Origin: QHWT01 sp046726015
GTDB taxonomy: Bacteria; Acidobacteriota; Vicinamibacteria; Vicinamibacterales; 2-12-FULL-66-21
Direction of reading: 5' to 3'
DNA length: 25,503 nt
Assembly (NCBI GenBank): GCA_046726015.1
Contig: JBKOZS010000299.1
Span: 1-25,503 of the forward strand
Below, in pieces: positions 23,580 through 25,503 of the stretch. The notes below the pieces were generated by a model. That model saw only the letters and a list, made by a program, of their open reading frames with translations, did no database searches and was not told the origin of the DNA. The translations under genes and the position numbers were made by a program. Positions within the stretch are counted from its first letter, which is position 1, and every line of letters starts with the position of its first letter.

Positions 23580-25503
23580 TCAGCGTCCCGCTGGCGAGGT
23601 CGCGGTCGTTGCGCCGCCCGACAATCCCAGCTGCCAGAGGACGAACGCGTAGGTGAACGCGGTCTCGCGCAGCGCATCGTAGCGGCCTGACGAGCCGCCG
23701 TGGCCAGCCCCCATGTTCACCTTCACCAGCAGCGGATTCGTGTCGGTCTTCATCGCGCGGATCTTCGCCGCGAATTTCGTACCTTCCCAGTACGGGACCT
23801 GGCTGTCGTTCAGTGAGACCTGCACGAGCATCGACGGGTAGCTCTGCGCCTTGACGTTATCGTAAGGCGAGTACTTCAGCATGTACTCGAACTCTTCGAT
23901 GTTGTTCGGATTGCCCCACTCGATCCACTCGCTCGTCGTCAACGGCACCGACGCGTCCATCATCGTGTTGATCACGTCGACGAACGGCACCTGCGCGACG
24001 ACCGCCTTGAACAGATCCGGCCGCATGTTGACGACGGCGCCCATGAGGAGACCGCCGGCGCTGCCGCCCTGGATGGCCAGTCTCTCCGCGGAGGTGTACT
24101 TGTTCTTGATCAGGTAATCGGCGCAGTCGATGAAGTCGGTGAACGTGTTGATCTTCTTCATCATGCGTCCCTGCTCGCGCCAGTCCTCGCCAAGCTCGCC
24201 GCCGCCGCGAATGTAGGCGAGCGCGTAAATGACGCCGCGGTCGAGCAGGCTCAAACGGTTCGACGAGAACGTCGGCGACATCGACGCGCCATACGAGCCG
24301 TAGGCGTAGAGAAGCAGCGGCGCCTTCCCATCGAGTTTCACGTCCTTCTTGGAGACGATCGAGATGGGGACCTTCGTGCCGTCACGCGCGATCGCCCAGA
24401 TCCGCCGCGCTTCGTAACGCGCGGGATCGTAGCCGCCGAGAACCTCTTGCTGCTTCAGAAGCGTCCGCTGCTTCGTGTTCAGGTCGTATTCGAACGTCGA
24501 CGACGGCGTCACCATCGACTGGTAGACGAACTTGATCGTCGTGGTATTGAACTCCTTGTTCGTGCCGAGCGACAGGGTGTAATCCGGCTCGGCCGTCGCG
24601 ATACGATGCGACGCGTTCGTCTTCATGTCGATCACGCGCAGGTAATCGAGCCCGCCTTCGCGTTCGGAGACGACCACGTGATTCGCGAAGAACGACAGAC
24701 CGTCGATCTTGATCGCGGGGTTATGGTCGATGAATGGCTTCCAGTTGGCCTCGGACGGATCGGCGATCGGCGCCGTCACTACCCGGAAGTTCTTCGCCTT
24801 GCGGTTGGTGGTGATGTAGAAGAGACCATTGTAATGATCGATGTCGTACTCGTGGCCCTCCTGCCGCGGCAGCACGACCTTGAACTCGCCCGTCGGGTTG
24901 TCCGCCGGCAGGTAGCGCGCCTCGCGTGACGTTTTCGCGTACGACATCAGAAAGATCATCTTCTTGTCGAGCGAACGTCCCGCGTAGACGTCGAACAGTT
25001 CGTCCTTCTCATCGTAGAGAAGATCGGTCTGCTCGGTGCCGACGACATGGCGGTAGAACTTGTCCGACCGTTTCGAGACGGCGTCTTCAGTCGTGTAGAA
25101 GAGGGTCTTGTTGTCCGTCGCCCACACGACGGCGCCGGTTCGCTCGGTCGCTTCCTTGAGCGTCTGGCCCGTTCGGAGGTCCTTCACGTGCAGGGTGTAC
25201 TGGCGATAGCCCGTCGTGTCGGTCGTATACGCCAGCAGGTTTCCGTCGTCGCTGACCTCGAACGCGCCGACGCCCAGGAACGAGTACCCTTCGGCCAGCT
25301 TGTTCAGGTCGAGGAGGATCTCCTCGGTGCCGTTCATGCTGCCCTTGCGGCGGCAGCGGTAGGGATACTGTTTCCCCTCTTCGGTGCGTGAGTAATAGAC
25401 GTACTCGCCGATGCGGGTCGGGACGCTCAGGTCGGTCTGCTTGATGCGGCCGAGCATCTCCTTATAAACGGTCTCCTGTAAGCCTTTCGTCGGCGCCATC
25501 ACC
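23580..25503 (-). CDS. S9 family serine peptidase, oligopeptidase B-type (5' end beyond window)
   Basis: About 640 residues are visible. The N-terminal part is the beta-propeller lid (repeats of the type VWATDNKTLFYTTED). The C-terminal alpha/beta-hydrolase domain holds the triad: Ser at visible residue 481 (QGGSAGGLLMG), Asp 566 (VSLNDSQVPYWE) and His 601 (GAGHGGSSGRYD). The YGSYGASM and IRGGGELGEDW blocks are typical of the prolyl oligopeptidase/PtrB group, which cleaves small peptides, in oligopeptidase B after basic residues. Compared with PtrB (about 680 residues), the visible frame begins roughly 50-70 residues into the protein. The GTG and ATG at 25502 and 25499 are therefore probably internal and the real start lies outside. 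Any signal peptide would also be outside. It is convergent with the operon and functionally unrelated. Confidence 0.93.
   Translation of the reverse strand, partial: VMAPTKGLQETVYKEMLGRIKQTDLSVPTRIGEYVYYSRTEEGKQYPYRCRRKGSMNGTEEILLDLNKLAEGYSFLGVGAFEVSDDGNLLAYTTDTTGYRQYTLHVKDLRTGQTLKEATERTGAVVWATDNKTLFYTTEDAVSKRSDKFYRHVVGTEQTDLLYDEKDELFDVYAGRSLDKKMIFLMSYAKTSREARYLPADNPTGEFKVVLPRQEGHEYDIDHYNGLFYITTNRKAKNFRVVTAPIADPSEANWKPFIDHNPAIKIDGLSFFANHVVVSEREGGLDYLRVIDMKTNASHRIATAEPDYTLSLGTNKEFNTTTIKFVYQSMVTPSSTFEYDLNTKQRTLLKQQEVLGGYDPARYEARRIWAIARDGTKVPISIVSKKDVKLDGKAPLLLYAYGSYGASMSPTFSSNRLSLLDRGVIYALAYIRGGGELGEDWREQGRMMKKINTFTDFIDCADYLIKNKYTSAERLAIQGGSAGGLLMGAVVNMRPDLFKAVVAQVPFVDVINTMMDASVPLTTSEWIEWGNPNNIEEFEYMLKYSPYDNVKAQSYPSMLVQVSLNDSQVPYWEGTKFAAKIRAMKTDTNPLLVKVNMGAGHGGSSGRYDALRETAFTYAFVLWQLGLSGGATTATSPAGR

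Overview
The window is a GC-rich, almost fully coding bacterial chromosome segment of core metabolism. It fits a free-living soil or sediment bacterium. Acidobacteriota, perhaps the Vicinamibacteria, is my best guess from base composition, gene content and the word-like intergenic repeats, but no rRNA or other marker gene is present, so the phylum is inference.

Layout. Two long gene trains diverge from a 517-bp regulatory island (11256-11772). Leftward (minus strand) run ilvD-ilvB-ilvN-ilvC-ilvE, a lysR-type regulator, then ureA-ureB-ureC-ureE-ureF and the first codons of ureG, cut by the window edge. Rightward (plus strand) run aspartokinase, homoserine dehydrogenase, threonine synthase, precorrin-2 dehydrogenase, uroporphyrinogen-III methyltransferase, siroheme sulfite/nitrite reductase, homoserine kinase, a second threonine-synthase-like PLP enzyme, a JAMM metallopeptidase, and a fusion of a ThiS/MoaD-like sulfur carrier, an E1-like MoeB/ThiF domain and a rhodanese. 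Most junctions overlap by 1 to 19 bases. A convergent oligopeptidase B-type gene (23580 to the right edge) follows a large inverted repeat that probably ends both transcripts.

Main discovery. The divergent island holds two classical ribosome-mediated attenuators back to back, each with a small leader ORF, an antiterminator and an intrinsic terminator. The leftward leader (11448-11371) is rich in Val, Ile and Leu codons and precedes the branched-chain amino-acid genes. The rightward leader (11569-11670) begins Met-Gly-Arg-Cys-Cys-Cys-Thr-Cys-Ile-Ala-Thr and precedes genes for threonine synthesis, sulfite reduction and protein-thiocarboxylate sulfur transfer. It looks like a combined Cys/Thr/Ile sensor. 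A strong promoter places its ATG about where the transcript should start, so it may be leaderless.

How the genes work together. The right-hand train makes homoserine, O-phosphohomoserine and threonine. It also makes siroheme for the reductase that yields sulfide, and encodes a carrier/E1/JAMM set like the mycobacterial CysO-MoeZ-Mec and Wolinella HcyS-HcyF-HcyD systems, which build cysteine or homocysteine. Threonine feeds isoleucine synthesis, which the left-hand train completes.

A second theme is repeats. Several operon-internal gaps are filled with tandem 7-9-nt words, usually arranged as two inverted arms, and each gap uses a different word. One of these forms an open, in-frame N-terminal extension of homoserine dehydrogenase.
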